From: an uncultured Roseburia sp.
GTDB taxonomy: Bacteria > Bacillota > Clostridia > Lachnospirales > Lachnospiraceae
Assembly (NCBI GenBank): GCA_900550935.1
Contig: URUD01000002.1
Span: 62,001-126,000 of the forward strand
Direction of reading: 5' to 3'
DNA length: 64,000 nucleotides
Positions 52,123 through 61,644 of the stretch are shown here, in pieces (the stretch's first letter is position 1; the number at the start of each line of letters is the position of its first letter). The notes beneath the pieces are model-generated. The model was given only the letters and a program-made list of their open reading frames with translations, searched no databases and was not told where the DNA came from. The position numbers and the translations under genes were made by a program.

Positions 52123-52749
52123 ATGGGAGTAAATTCTATCACAGGAACAACAACAAACAATTACGAGACCAAAACATATAAAAAAGAGACAAGCGCTGCC
52201 GCTTCTGGTACTACATCCAGGGATACCGCTGCAAAAGACACCGGTGTGATCTATGAAAAATCAACCGATACCAAGACTTCCGGTGTAACCAAAAAGACCG
52301 ACACCGCACTTGTTGCCAAATTAAAAGCCGATGCAGAGGAACGTACTTCCCAGCTTCGCTCTCTGGTTGAAAAAATGATGACCAAACAGGGCATTGCGAT
52401 CGGAACTGCAGATGACATGTGGAAATTCCTTGCCAAGGGCGATTTTACCGTAGATGCAGAGACCAAGGCACAGGCCGAGGCTGATATCGCAGAGGATGGC
52501 TACTGGGGGGTAGAGCAGACCTCCGAGCGTATCCTTGATTTTGCAAAAGCTCTCTCCGGCAATGATCCGGACAAGGCAGACTTATTATTGGATGCTTTCA
52601 AAAAAGGCTTCAAAGAAGCAACCAAGACCTGGGGCGATGAGCTCCCGGATATCTCCAAACGCACCTATGATGCAGTCTTGGAGAAATTTGACAAATGGAA
52701 AAACGGATCTTCTGATGATACCACAACAGATGCGACTGAAACCAACTAA
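52123..52749 (+). CDS. Conserved protein of unknown function with YWGVEQTS motif
   Basis: The 208-residue protein starts with a Thr/Ser/Lys-rich disordered segment (1-65) with no signal peptide. A helical part follows, with VAKLKADAEERTSQLRSLVE, GYWGVEQTSERILDFAKALS, and DAFKKGFKEATKTWGDELPD. The C-terminal tail is Thr/Asp-rich. I do not recognise a functional family. The layout (disordered N-terminus and helical core) resembles proteins exported by flagellar-type secretion or cytoplasmic chaperones, but nothing nearby supports either. It is a single gene with its own -10 (TATAAT near 52062), GGAGG site and terminator. Confidence 0.7.
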   Translation: MGVNSITGTTTNNYETKTYKKETSAAASGTTSRDTAAKDTGVIYEKSTDTKTSGVTKKTDTALVAKLKADAEERTSQLRSLVEKMMTKQGIAIGTADDMWKFLAKGDFTVDAETKAQAEADIAEDGYWGVEQTSERILDFAKALSGNDPDKADLLLDAFKKGFKEATKTWGDELPDISKRTYDAVLEKFDKWKNGSSDDTTTDATETN

Positions 52750-52757
52750 ACAGGATC

Positions 52758-52796
52758 AAAAAAGGACAGGATTTTATTTTATCCTGTCCTTTTTTG
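52758..52796 (+). terminator. Terminator after the YWGVEQTS gene
   Basis: AAAGGACAGGAT pairs with ATCCTGTCCTTT around an 8-base loop and is followed by T residues. Confidence 0.92.
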
Positions 52797-52849
52797 TGTT
52801 ATAGGACTCACGCTTTTCCACCATTTTTATTTTAAACTCTTTCTCTCAC

Positions 52850-55087
52850 TTAAAGTTGCTCCAGCATTGCTTCAAAATCTGCCGCAGGCATTGGCTTTGA
52901 GAAATAAAATCCCTGAATGTCATCACATTTCAGTCGCTGTAAAAACTCAACCTGTCTCTGCTGTTCCACACCTTCTGCTGTAATATGAAGTCCAATCTGC
53001 TGTCCCATTCGGATAACATGATAAAGTAATGTCTCTCCATCCCTATCTCCGATATGGTCGATCAGACTCTTGTCCAGTTTTAAAGTGTCGAAGCACTGGG
53101 TGCTCAAGGTCGCAAGAGAAGAATATCCGGTACCAAAATCATCCATTAAGATCTCGATTCCCATCTGACGGAACTGGTTTAGCAGCTCGCAGATATCTGC
53201 CTTGCCCTCCATAACTGTCTCTGTCACTTCCAGCTGAATGTACTTTGAATCAATGTTATACTCCCGTATGATTCCACTATAACGCTGCAGTACATCCGCA
53301 TAATAGAGAGAAGCCCTGCTGATGTTAACAGAAACCGGATAGATTTTTTTATTCTTATCCAGCCACTGTTTCTGCTGTTTACATACACTGCGGAACATAT
53401 ATTCATCCAGTTTCATGATCATACCGTTTTTCTCAAATAACGGAATAAATTTTCCTGGGGAAATCATCTCTCCGTCTTCTTTTCGCCAGCGGACCAATGC
53501 TTCACTTCCCACAACTTTGCCATCCTCTGTGCTGTATTTGGGCTGATACCAGACTTCGAATTCTCCCTTTTCCAGTGAGATCGGAAAATGTTCTTCCAGT
53601 TGTTTCTCCTGCTGTAATTTCACACGGCTGAACTCGTCATAGAATGCGTAATACTGCTCCGGCTTATCGATCACATGTCCTCTTGCGATCTTGACCTTGC
53701 TGTAGGCATCCTCAAATGTCTCCGTTCCCTGCACATGATAAATGCCATATTCCGCATGAACACCATAGACCTGCAGGTTTTTTGCTTTTTCACTGACCTG
53801 CTCAGATACCTGCTCCAATCGCTCTAACAGTCTTTTCCCATCCGGAGCCGACAAAAACAACAGGAAGATGTCGTCCCTGACATGGGCCGCCATCTCTTCT
53901 CCGCACAGTGAATGGCTGATCAGCTTCCAGGTTTCCCTGATCATCGTCTCACCCGCATTTTTTCCTGCCGCGATCGTAATGTTATTAAAATTCGTGATAT
54001 CCATGATGACCAGGTAACCTTCCCGGGTGTGCCTGCATTCCATATCCATACTGAATTTTGCAAAGTTAGGACCTTTTGTCATCGGATCCTCATATGCAAA
54101 ACTGTTCATCTTTCTCTGCTGTTCTTTTGAAAACAGTATCAGCAGTCCCGCGCCAATCAAAATAAAAATCCCCACCAGTAAACTCGTAATATACTGATTT
54201 GTCTGAATTGGCAGAACCCTCTGTTCAAGCACTGCAGATGGAACAATTGTCAGGATATACCAGGTTACGCTTCCGTCCATCAGATCAACCGGCACACAGT
54301 AATAATAGTTCTTTTCAGACAGATACAGAGTTCCACTGCCCTCTTTCTTTTCCTGCATCTGTGCTTTTAAACTGTCAACTGCAGCCTTATTGTCCGAATC
54401 CACATTTAACATATCAGAGAAAATATTGTGGGAAAGCTCTAACTTACTATCTCCCATAACCGCCATGATCTTACCATCTGCGTTGACTGCACAGCTGTAT
54501 CCCTGCCCTTCAAAGCTGTCGATCTGCAAGGACTCGTTAAATACCTCCGAACTATAAGCCAGACCAAACACACCGGTCACATCGCCTGAATCATTTGGGA
54601 TCGGAACTGTCATGACATTGACCGGACAATGCTCTGCACTGATTGCATCCTGTAAGACACCTGTGATAAAACACTTTCCTTCCATTCCTTTTTTATAGAA
54701 ATCACGGTATGCAAGACTGACCACCTCTCCATCCGTCGAATAGGTTGTACCATCCGGAAAACAAAATGCAAAACGTTTCAGCTCATAATCATCGAGAAAC
54801 GTTTTAAAATACGCCAGTTTGCCATCGATATTTGCCGTGGTCGCATCAGTAAGTTCCTTCGAAAGCGAACGGATCAGCTTATAATCTGCATCCACCTTGG
54901 TATGCAGTGTTACCGCATTCTGTCCTGCCACATCTGCAAGATTCTGCTGTAGCTGTACCTCCATCTCACCTACGTTGACATAAGAACTATGTAACACAGT
55001 AACTGCTATGCCAAACAATGCGAACAATACAATGATGAACTTTTTCATTCCTAATTTTTTACTGCTGTATTTCATGAGTTTTTCCAT
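52850..55087 (-). CDS. Membrane c-di-GMP phosphodiesterase with extracellular Cache-like sensor and degenerate GGDEF
   Basis: The 745-residue protein has two membrane helices (near 15-35 and 298-318, IGAGLLILF) around an extracellular double-Cache-like domain. A GGDEF-fold domain follows whose active-site motif is lost: the loop reads HVRDDIFLLF instead of GGDEF. The C-terminal EAL domain is intact, with GSEALVRWRKEDGE, LQLEVTETVME-like text (IQLEVTETVMEG), MDDFGTGYSSLATL, LKLDKSLID and TAEGVEQQ. It would therefore hydrolyse c-di-GMP in response to an outside ligand, affecting motility or attachment. The N-terminal ATG has a weak ribosome site. Confidence 0.92.
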   Translation of the reverse strand: MEKLMKYSSKKLGMKKFIIVLFALFGIAVTVLHSSYVNVGEMEVQLQQNLADVAGQNAVTLHTKVDADYKLIRSLSKELTDATTANIDGKLAYFKTFLDDYELKRFAFCFPDGTTYSTDGEVVSLAYRDFYKKGMEGKCFITGVLQDAISAEHCPVNVMTVPIPNDSGDVTGVFGLAYSSEVFNESLQIDSFEGQGYSCAVNADGKIMAVMGDSKLELSHNIFSDMLNVDSDNKAAVDSLKAQMQEKKEGSGTLYLSEKNYYYCVPVDLMDGSVTWYILTIVPSAVLEQRVLPIQTNQYITSLLVGIFILIGAGLLILFSKEQQRKMNSFAYEDPMTKGPNFAKFSMDMECRHTREGYLVIMDITNFNNITIAAGKNAGETMIRETWKLISHSLCGEEMAAHVRDDIFLLFLSAPDGKRLLERLEQVSEQVSEKAKNLQVYGVHAEYGIYHVQGTETFEDAYSKVKIARGHVIDKPEQYYAFYDEFSRVKLQQEKQLEEHFPISLEKGEFEVWYQPKYSTEDGKVVGSEALVRWRKEDGEMISPGKFIPLFEKNGMIMKLDEYMFRSVCKQQKQWLDKNKKIYPVSVNISRASLYYADVLQRYSGIIREYNIDSKYIQLEVTETVMEGKADICELLNQFRQMGIEILMDDFGTGYSSLATLSTQCFDTLKLDKSLIDHIGDRDGETLLYHVIRMGQQIGLHITAEGVEQQRQVEFLQRLKCDDIQGFYFSKPMPAADFEAMLEQL

Positions 55088-55172
55088 ATCTTCTGATTTT
55101 TATCCTTCGTAATGTGTCCCTCCAGTATCATCCTTATCTAAAGATTCTACCACTAACTCTAGTCCTGTGCAA

Positions 55173-55216
55173 CAAAAAAGAGACCGTCTGAAGTTTCTTC
55201 TCCATTTACGCTCTCT
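55173..55216 (-). terminator. Probable terminator after the aminotransferase gene
   Basis: On the minus strand AGAGAGCGT and ACGGTCTCT pair with one mismatch around a 20-base loop, followed by TTTTTTG. It is moderate in strength. Confidence 0.6.
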
Positions 55217-55233
55217 TTCTGTTCATTTCTATT

Positions 55234-56520
55234 CTATTTTGTCTCTAAAATCTTCTCAATACTTGCTAATTTCACACAGATAACGAAGATCTCGGTTGCA
55301 GTTGTCAGATCCTCTAAACTTGGGTAAGACGGTGCAATACGGATGACAGAATCTTTCGGGTCTTTTCCGTATGGGAATGGTGCTCCTGCCGGTGTCATCA
55401 CAACACCTGCTTTTTTCGCTTTGGCAACCACGCTCTTTGCACATCCCTCCAGCGTCTCATAAGTGATGAAATATCCCCCTTTCGGGCTGTACCAGCTTCC
55501 TACCCCAAGATCTTTTAACTCCGTCTCAAACATATTTAAGATCATCTCGAATTTCGGACGGAGAGAAGCCGCATGTTTCTTCATGTGTTCCTCAATACCA
55601 TGGCTGTCTTTAAAGTAACGCACATGTCGGAGCTGATTTACCTTATCATAACCGATGGTCTGCACTTTTAACTGTTTCTTGATATCCTCAAGATTGTTTG
55701 GTGAAGTTGCGATCGCAGCCACTCCGGAACCCGGGAATGTAATCTTACTTGTCGATGCAAATTTATAAACCATATCCGGATTGCCTGCACGTTTGCACTC
55801 GGCTAAGATCTCAATCAGATGATCCTGATCCATATCATAAAGATGGTGTACGCAGTATGCATTATCCCAATAGATACGGAAATCTTTTGCTGCAGGTTTT
55901 AATCTTGCAAAACGGCGCACAGTCTCGTCAGAATAGGTAATCCCCTGTGGGTTAGAGTATTTTGGCACACACCAGATACCCTTAATGCTCTCATCTTTGC
56001 TGACTAAATCCTCTACCATATCCATATCAGGTCCGGTAGAGAGCATCGGCACATTGATCATCTCGATGCCAAAATGCTCTGTAATTGCAAAATGTCTGTC
56101 ATATCCCGGAACCGGGCATAAGAATTTTACTTTATCTAATTTGCACCACGGAGTACTTCCCATCACACCGTGTGTCATAGAACGGGAAATGGTATCATAC
56201 ATGATATTTAAGCTGGAGTTTCCATAGATGATAATGTCGTCCGGATTGCACTCCATCATATCGCCCAGTAACACTTTTGCCTCCTGGATGCCATCTAACA
56301 CACCGTAATTTCTACAGTCTGTCCCATCTTCACAGGTAAGATCCACGTAAGAAGCTAAAACATCCATAAGACCCATGGAGATATCCAACTGCTCCTGGGA
56401 TGGTTTTCCTCTGGACATGTCCAGTTTCAGACCTCTCTGCTGGAATTTCTTGTACTCTGCTTCCAGGGTCTGTTTCTCTTTTAATAATTCCTCTTTGCTC
56501 ATTTCCTGATAAGACTGCAT
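55234..56520 (-). CDS. Aspartate aminotransferase-like enzyme (Aminotran_MocR type)
   Basis: The 428-residue fold-type I PLP enzyme has LKLDMSRGKPSQEQLDISMG at the N-terminus, NSSLNIMYDTISRSM, WCVPKYSNPQGITYSDETVR, YWDNAYCVHHLYD, the PLP Lys in STSKITFPGSGVAAIATS, and SWYSPKGGYFITYETLEGC. It belongs to the PF12897-like group of bacterial aspartate aminotransferases, which is distant from classic AspC. AAGGAGG precedes the ATG. It lies 4 bp after rarA and is co-transcribed with it. Confidence 0.9.
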   Translation of the reverse strand: MQSYQEMSKEELLKEKQTLEAEYKKFQQRGLKLDMSRGKPSQEQLDISMGLMDVLASYVDLTCEDGTDCRNYGVLDGIQEAKVLLGDMMECNPDDIIIYGNSSLNIMYDTISRSMTHGVMGSTPWCKLDKVKFLCPVPGYDRHFAITEHFGIEMINVPMLSTGPDMDMVEDLVSKDESIKGIWCVPKYSNPQGITYSDETVRRFARLKPAAKDFRIYWDNAYCVHHLYDMDQDHLIEILAECKRAGNPDMVYKFASTSKITFPGSGVAAIATSPNNLEDIKKQLKVQTIGYDKVNQLRHVRYFKDSHGIEEHMKKHAASLRPKFEMILNMFETELKDLGVGSWYSPKGGYFITYETLEGCAKSVVAKAKKAGVVMTPAGAPFPYGKDPKDSVIRIAPSYPSLEDLTTATEIFVICVKLASIEKILETK

Positions 56521-56524
56521 GAAA

Positions 56525-57859
56525 TTAATCCTCCTTGTTTTCTGTCCCTTTTATTTTACGGAAATACTCCCGAATTTGCTTTTCATAGCCGTTTTCTGAC
56601 GGCACATAAAACTTTTTGTCTGTCAGACCATCCGGCAGGTATTGCTGCTCTACATAATGATTTGGATAACTATGTGCATACAGATAGCCCACACCATGAC
56701 CTAATTTCCCGGATGACTTGTAATGTGCATCCTGCAAATGCACCGGCACCGGAGCTGTCATCGTATTCTTTACGGTCTCCATTGCATCATCAATGGCGCA
56801 GATCGCCGAATTGCTCTTTGGTGCACTCGCCACATAGGTCACTGCCTGTGCCAGTATGATCCGCGCCTCCGGCATACCGATGCGCTCGACTGCCTGCGCG
56901 GCGGATGTTGCTACCACTAATGCCATCGGATCTGCATTGCTGACATCCTCTGCGGCACAGATCATCACTCTTCTTGCAATAAATTTGATATCCTCTCCGG
57001 CATAAAGCATCCGTGCCAGATAATAGACCGCCGCATCCGGGTCAGACCCACGCATGCTCTTGATAAATGCAGATACCGTATCATAGTGATTGTCACCGGA
57101 TTTGTCATATCTGACCACTCTTCTCTGGATACACTCACTCGCCACCTCTAAAGTAATGTGGATCCTGCCATCCGCACTTCGCTCCGTCGTTAAGATACCA
57201 AGCTCGATCGCGGTCAGTGCCGCTCTCGCATCCCCATTGGAAATATCGGCAAGGAATTCAAGCGCATCGTCATCAATGACTGCATCATATGCCGCCATCC
57301 CCTTTTCGCTGTCATTTACTGCACGAAGAAGAAGCGTTTTGATATCTTCTTTTGACAGGCTCTTTAACTCAAAGATAATGGAGCGCGACAGCAGGGCGCC
57401 GTTGACTTCAAAATACGGGTTCTCTGTCGTCGCACCGATCAGAATGATCGTGCCATCCTCCACAAAGGGAAGTAAATAATCCTGCTGTCCTTTGTTGAAC
57501 CGATGGATCTCATCGATGAAGAGAATCGTCTTTTTGCCATACATCCCCTGATTATTTTTTGCCTGTGTGATGACCTCTTCCATGTCTTTTTTCCCGGCTG
57601 AGGTTGCATTGATCTGCAGAAAATCTGCACTGGTTGTATGCGCGATCACTTTTGCCAGTGTTGTCTTTCCGGTTCCCGGCGGTCCATACAAGATGATGGA
57701 ACTTAACTTATCTGCTTTGATTGCACGGTATAGCAGTTTGTCTTTTCCTATGATATGCTGCTGCCCGACTACCTCATCTAAGGTGGTCGGTCTCATTCTG
57801 GAAGCAAGCGGAGACTCGGTCTCCTTATTCTGCTCTCTCATATACTCAAATAAATCCAT
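56525..57859 (-). CDS. rarA: Replication-associated recombination protein A (RarA/MgsA)
   Basis: The 444-residue AAA+ ATPase related to clamp loaders has RPTTLDEVVGQQHIIG, Walker A ILYGPPGTGKTTLAKVIA, Walker B TILFIDEIHRFNKGQQDYLL, sensor ATTENPYFEVNGALLSRS, and the C-terminal MgsA_C block with DDAMETVKNTMTAPVPVHLQ and KLGHGVGYLYAHSYPNHYVE. It acts at stalled replication forks. The start at 57859 (MDLFEYM) fits the family; the longer frame adds 18 odd residues. Confidence 0.95.
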   Translation of the reverse strand: MDLFEYMREQNKETESPLASRMRPTTLDEVVGQQHIIGKDKLLYRAIKADKLSSIILYGPPGTGKTTLAKVIAHTTSADFLQINATSAGKKDMEEVITQAKNNQGMYGKKTILFIDEIHRFNKGQQDYLLPFVEDGTIILIGATTENPYFEVNGALLSRSIIFELKSLSKEDIKTLLLRAVNDSEKGMAAYDAVIDDDALEFLADISNGDARAALTAIELGILTTERSADGRIHITLEVASECIQRRVVRYDKSGDNHYDTVSAFIKSMRGSDPDAAVYYLARMLYAGEDIKFIARRVMICAAEDVSNADPMALVVATSAAQAVERIGMPEARIILAQAVTYVASAPKSNSAICAIDDAMETVKNTMTAPVPVHLQDAHYKSSGKLGHGVGYLYAHSYPNHYVEQQYLPDGLTDKKFYVPSENGYEKQIREYFRKIKGTENKED

Positions 57860-58189
57860 ATGAAATCCTGTCTTTTCGGAATCTGTTCTTTTCTGTCCGC
57901 CCACGGCGTACATTTGAGCATTTTGAATTTTTCAAATTCACATCCTGCATTTTATGAACATTCTTCCTATCTTTTTCCTTTCTTTTTCCAGAAATATGAC
58001 AGATTTTACTTTGAAAATTTCATATCTTCTAATACCATACATGAAACATTATGATTTTACAAGCCCCAAAATTATTTTGGGCAATCTGCATTTATTTCCA
58101 GATAAATACGGCACTTTACTGTAATAAATGAATAAACCTCGCAAAAGCCTTTTTCTCATTATAATAAGGTATTTTTCGCAAGGCAAGTA
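57860..58189. other. 330-base intergenic region without a supported gene
   Basis: The region is AT-rich. It contains a small palindrome (CCCAAAATTATTTTGGG near 58066-58082), TTTGAATTTTTCAAA (near 57925) and two TCGCAA direct repeats near its right end. I see no coding region, no clear terminator for the deacetylase gene and no convincing promoter for rarA. Confidence 0.5.
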
Positions 58190-58933
58190 TTAATCAAACA
58201 AAATCTCTTCCACTGTCACGAACGTATACCCCTCCCGCTCCAGTTCATCGATGATCTTAAAGGCGGCTTTTACCGACGATTCGGACGCATCGTGAAGCAG
58301 AATGATGTCATCCTCTTTTACCTGGTCAATGACGCGCTTTGCGATCACATCCGAGTTGCTCGTTTTCCAGTCCAAGGGATCGACATCCCACAGCACCTCG
58401 ATCATTTTCGTCTCATAATCAAGATTACATTTCCAGCATCCAAACGGAGGGCGGATATACTCCGGATACTCTCCGGTGACCTTATAGATTGCCGTATTTG
58501 TCTTATCCACCTGCTCGATCGCCGCACTGTCATTTAAGTTGCTTAAATTGACATGCTCATAGGAATGTGTGCCGATCAGATGCCCATCCTGATAGATTTC
58601 TTTCACGATCTTTGGATACCGCTCGACCTCCTTGCCTAACAAAAAAAACGTGGCACTCACACCACGTTCTTTTAAACCATCTAACAGTAATCCGGTATAG
58701 TCGGGATTTGGGCCATCATCAAAAGTAATTGCCACTTTTTTGACTGTTTCACGATTTTGGGACAGTGTCTCACAGGTTTTCTTTTCCATGCTCTCCCTGT
58801 ATAACAGGGATTGCCCGAGCAGTACCAGACACATCAGCCCTGCCATCGCAGCCATCTCTCCTTTGACCTTTCTTTTTCTATTTCGATACCAGAATTTTCC
58901 GATCTCCAATCCCGTTCTTCCTTTACTCTGCAC
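58190..58933 (-). CDS. Membrane-anchored polysaccharide deacetylase (NodB/CE4)
   Basis: The 247-residue protein has a basic N-terminal tail, one membrane helix (MAAMAGLMCLVLLGQSLLY) and a NodB domain with the metal Asp in VAITFDDGPNPDYTGLLLDG, the His pair in GTHSYEHVNLS, RPPFGCWKCN, DVDPLDWKTSN and ILLHDASESS. CE4 enzymes remove acetyl groups from peptidoglycan or chitin-like sugars outside the cell. The GTG at 58933 has a weak ribosome site. ATGs at 58855 or 58846 follow AAAGGAG and could be used, giving a shorter cytoplasmic tail. Confidence 0.9.
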   Translation of the reverse strand: MQSKGRTGLEIGKFWYRNRKRKVKGEMAAMAGLMCLVLLGQSLLYRESMEKKTCETLSQNRETVKKVAITFDDGPNPDYTGLLLDGLKERGVSATFFLLGKEVERYPKIVKEIYQDGHLIGTHSYEHVNLSNLNDSAAIEQVDKTNTAIYKVTGEYPEYIRPPFGCWKCNLDYETKMIEVLWDVDPLDWKTSNSDVIAKRVIDQVKEDDIILLHDASESSVKAAFKIIDELEREGYTFVTVEEILFD

Positions 58934-58975
58934 TCTGTAAAATATATGCAGAGGTTTCGGAAAAATACCCCATTC

Positions 58976-59335
58976 CTACAGCGTATCGTTTTCTATATCC
59001 TGATAGACTTCATCATAAATATCATTGTAGATATCATCATAAATATCCCCAAAGGAATCATTCTCATAGCCGTTCATCCCCGAAGCATAGTTCACAAATA
59101 CGGATGTATACAAAAGGATGGTCAGCAGCACGCCGATGATCCCTGTCACAAGCCCTCCGATGGCAAGCCCTTTCTTCTCATACTGTGTCAACTGGATGAT
59201 ACCAAAAACAATCGCTAAAATCCCTGCAATAACATTGATACAGGTACAGAAAAATACAAGGGCTAAGATACCAAGCACCAGAGATGCGATCCCAAATCCG
59301 ATGCTGTCACTTTTCCTGTTTTCGTTCATATCCAT
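58976..59335 (-). CDS. DUF4190 small membrane protein
   Basis: The 119-residue protein has the DUF4190 pattern: two membrane helices (IGFGIASLVLGILALVFFCT and IGGLVTGIIGVLLTILLYTS) around a polar loop QLTQYEKKGLA, and a C-terminal tail rich in Asp and Tyr (YDDIYNDIYDEVYQDIE). The function is unknown. It follows GT2 by 17 bp in the same direction and may be part of that unit. Confidence 0.88.
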   Translation of the reverse strand: MDMNENRKSDSIGFGIASLVLGILALVFFCTCINVIAGILAIVFGIIQLTQYEKKGLAIGGLVTGIIGVLLTILLYTSVFVNYASGMNGYENDSFGDIYDDIYNDIYDEVYQDIENDTL

Positions 59336-59352
59336 CTTCTAAAACCTTTCTC

Positions 59353-60363
59353 CTAGTTAAATCCTACTACTTTCTGAGATAATTTATAGGCTGCAACGGA
59401 AATCTTTCTGCCTCCCTTTCCCGGAAGGTTCATCGTATTTCCAAGGATACCCATGCGCAGATGGTGGAACAGACGGATATCTTTGTCCTTGATGTATTTC
59501 CATAATTCACGCTTTTTCAGTAAATTTTCCTCTGTGCCGGAACGGATGAGCATAACCGTAGAAATCACTGTGATGATCTCTAAATAGTTAAACATATAGC
59601 GGCGCAGTTTCGGGTTCACGATCTTCCACAGATCAAATTCATCAATCATGATCTTGTTGACCTTGATCTGCTGGTCGATCCTGCCGATCATCACTTTCTC
59701 ATTGACCGACTGATCTTCTCTGCCGATATAGTAGCGGTAAAAATCCACATCCATATAGTACATGGTCTTAACATTTGGCAGTGGCTTATAAACATAGATA
59801 TTATCCACATAAAAAGTATGTTTCGGCAGTACCAGTCCACATTCGCGGAGCAGTTTGGTACGATAAATGACCGAGTGCATCAGAATATACTGTCCCTTGT
59901 GCAGCTTTGCTTCGTTCCAGGTAAAGATACGATCTTTTGGCAAAGACGGATAGTGCATGACCTTTTTGTGCTTTGCGCCCGCCTTTTCATAAACGTAATT
60001 GGAGATCATCATATCCAGTGTTTTGTCTCCGCCTGCCAGTTCACGCAGCTTGTTTAAGATCTTCTCATATGCCTCGCCGTCTACCCAGTCATCACTGTCT
60101 ACAACTTTAAAATAAAGTCCTGTCGCATTGCGGATGCCCGCATTGACAGCCTCTCCGTGACCGCCGTTCTCCTGATGGATAGCACGGACAATGCCTGGAT
60201 ATTTTTTTTCATATGCATCTGCAATATCTGCCGTACTGTCCTTTGAACCGTCGTCGATCACTAAGATCTCCACATCATCCCCGCCCGGCAGCAGAGACTT
60301 GATGCAGTGTTCCATATAATCCTGTGAATTGTAACAAGGTATTGCAAAAGTTAATAATTTCAT
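59353..60363 (-). CDS. Family 2 glycosyltransferase
   Basis: The 336-residue GT-A fold protein starts LLTFAIPCYNSQDYMEHCI, has EILVIDDGSKDSTADIADAY, the nucleotide-metal motif FKVVDSDDWVDGEAYEKIL and GQYILMHSVIYRTKLLRECG. It transfers a sugar from a nucleotide donor to a cell-surface polymer; donor and acceptor are unknown. It is 10 bp after the UDP-galactopyranose mutase gene, so galactofuranose transfer is a reasonable guess. Confidence 0.9.
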   Translation of the reverse strand: MKLLTFAIPCYNSQDYMEHCIKSLLPGGDDVEILVIDDGSKDSTADIADAYEKKYPGIVRAIHQENGGHGEAVNAGIRNATGLYFKVVDSDDWVDGEAYEKILNKLRELAGGDKTLDMMISNYVYEKAGAKHKKVMHYPSLPKDRIFTWNEAKLHKGQYILMHSVIYRTKLLRECGLVLPKHTFYVDNIYVYKPLPNVKTMYYMDVDFYRYYIGREDQSVNEKVMIGRIDQQIKVNKIMIDEFDLWKIVNPKLRRYMFNYLEIITVISTVMLIRSGTEENLLKKRELWKYIKDKDIRLFHHLRMGILGNTMNLPGKGGRKISVAAYKLSQKVVGFN

Positions 60364-60373
60364 GTCTGTTCTC

Positions 60374-61534
60374 CTATCTGTTTATTTCCTGCATCAGTTG
60401 TCTGGCAAGTTCCATCGCTTTTTCGGTCATGGCATCGATATTGTAATATTTATATTCTGCCAGTCTGCCGAGCAGGTGGAAATTCTTCATCCGGGCGGTT
60501 AATCTTTTGTATTTCTCATATAACTTCTGATTTTCTTCATTTAAGATTGCATAATATGGGATTTCCCCTTCTGCCCCGGTATAGGCAAACGGATATTCTT
60601 TCACAATCGTGGTACCATCCGTATCCTGCTGCCCCGTTAAGAACTTAAACTCCGTGATCCTTGTAAAGTCCTCACTTACCGTATAATTCACAACGCTGTG
60701 CCCCTGATACGAATCCATGTCATAATGCTCAAAATGAAAATCCAGGGAACGGTATGGCAGCCTGCCAAAACGACAGTCAAACAGTTCATCCAATGCTCCG
60801 GTATAGATGACATCTCCGGTAAAGGCTTCTCCCTCATAAAAGATCTGTGTATCGGAAAAGGTCAGTACTTCCTGACAGTCCACTCCTGTCTTTACCGTGA
60901 TATTCCCATGGTCTAGCATACGTTCAAACATCGGTGTAAAACCGTCTTTCGGCACACCCTGATATTTATCCTGAAAATATCTGTCATCATAAGAGATCAG
61001 AACCGGTACCCGTCCGGTCACCTCCGGACTGATCTCCTCCGGTGTCTGTCCCCACTGTTTCATCGTATATTTTAAGAAGATGTTCTGGTAGACATACTCT
61101 GCAATCTCACGGATATCCGGGTCGTCCTGTTCCCGTAACTTCATGATCGGTACTCTGCTGCCCTCTCCATAGGTGGCGATCAGCTTCTGCTCAAGCCGGT
61201 CTGCTTTTTCTTTCTCATAAACCATATGCAGGGTATGAAGATTAAACGGAACCGGAATCAGCTCCTCTCCCACCTTTGCCACAACCTCATGTCCAAAAAA
61301 ATACCAGTCGGTAAAACGTGACAAAAAAGAAAAAACTTCCTCTTTTCCTGTATGAAAAATATGCGGACCATAGGTATGGATTAAGATACCATGCGGATCC
61401 GTTTCATCAAAACAATTCCCTCCAATATGATCTCTGCGTTCTAACACCAGAACCTTTTTTCCTGCTTCCTCTGCAAGTATTCTGGCGGTTACGGCACCTG
61501 CTGTTCCTGCGCCAATGACTATACAATCGTACAT
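60374..61534 (-). CDS. glf: UDP-galactopyranose mutase
   Basis: The 386-residue flavoenzyme makes UDP-galactofuranose. The N-terminal FAD loop is MYDCIVIGAGTAGAVTARIL, followed by VLVLERRDHIGGNCFDETDP, HTYGPHIFHTG, the NIFLKYTMKQWGQTPEEI block and the C-terminal LGRLAEYKYYNIDAM. The start at 61534 gives the FAD loop directly after residue 3 and has AGGAG upstream; the longer frame adds 20 unrelated residues. A strong promoter lies 32 bp upstream. With the GT2 gene it forms a small galactofuranose polymer unit. Confidence 0.95.
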   Translation of the reverse strand: MYDCIVIGAGTAGAVTARILAEEAGKKVLVLERRDHIGGNCFDETDPHGILIHTYGPHIFHTGKEEVFSFLSRFTDWYFFGHEVVAKVGEELIPVPFNLHTLHMVYEKEKADRLEQKLIATYGEGSRVPIMKLREQDDPDIREIAEYVYQNIFLKYTMKQWGQTPEEISPEVTGRVPVLISYDDRYFQDKYQGVPKDGFTPMFERMLDHGNITVKTGVDCQEVLTFSDTQIFYEGEAFTGDVIYTGALDELFDCRFGRLPYRSLDFHFEHYDMDSYQGHSVVNYTVSEDFTRITEFKFLTGQQDTDGTTIVKEYPFAYTGAEGEIPYYAILNEENQKLYEKYKRLTARMKNFHLLGRLAEYKYYNIDAMTEKAMELARQLMQEINR

Positions 61535-61565
61535 CTGCCGACTCCTTTCTCCTCGCTTAATACCC

Positions 61566-61594
61566 ATTATACACAGTTTTATGCACCATTCCAA
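61566..61594 (-). promoter_or_regulatory. glf promoter
   Basis: On the minus strand TTGGAA (61589-61594) and TATAAT (61566-61571) are 17 bases apart, about 32 bp before the ATG. Confidence 0.8.
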
Positions 61595-61644
61595 TTCATT
61601 TTTTCATTAAGACTTTCTTAAGGTCTGCTTTTCTCCTGTTTTGT

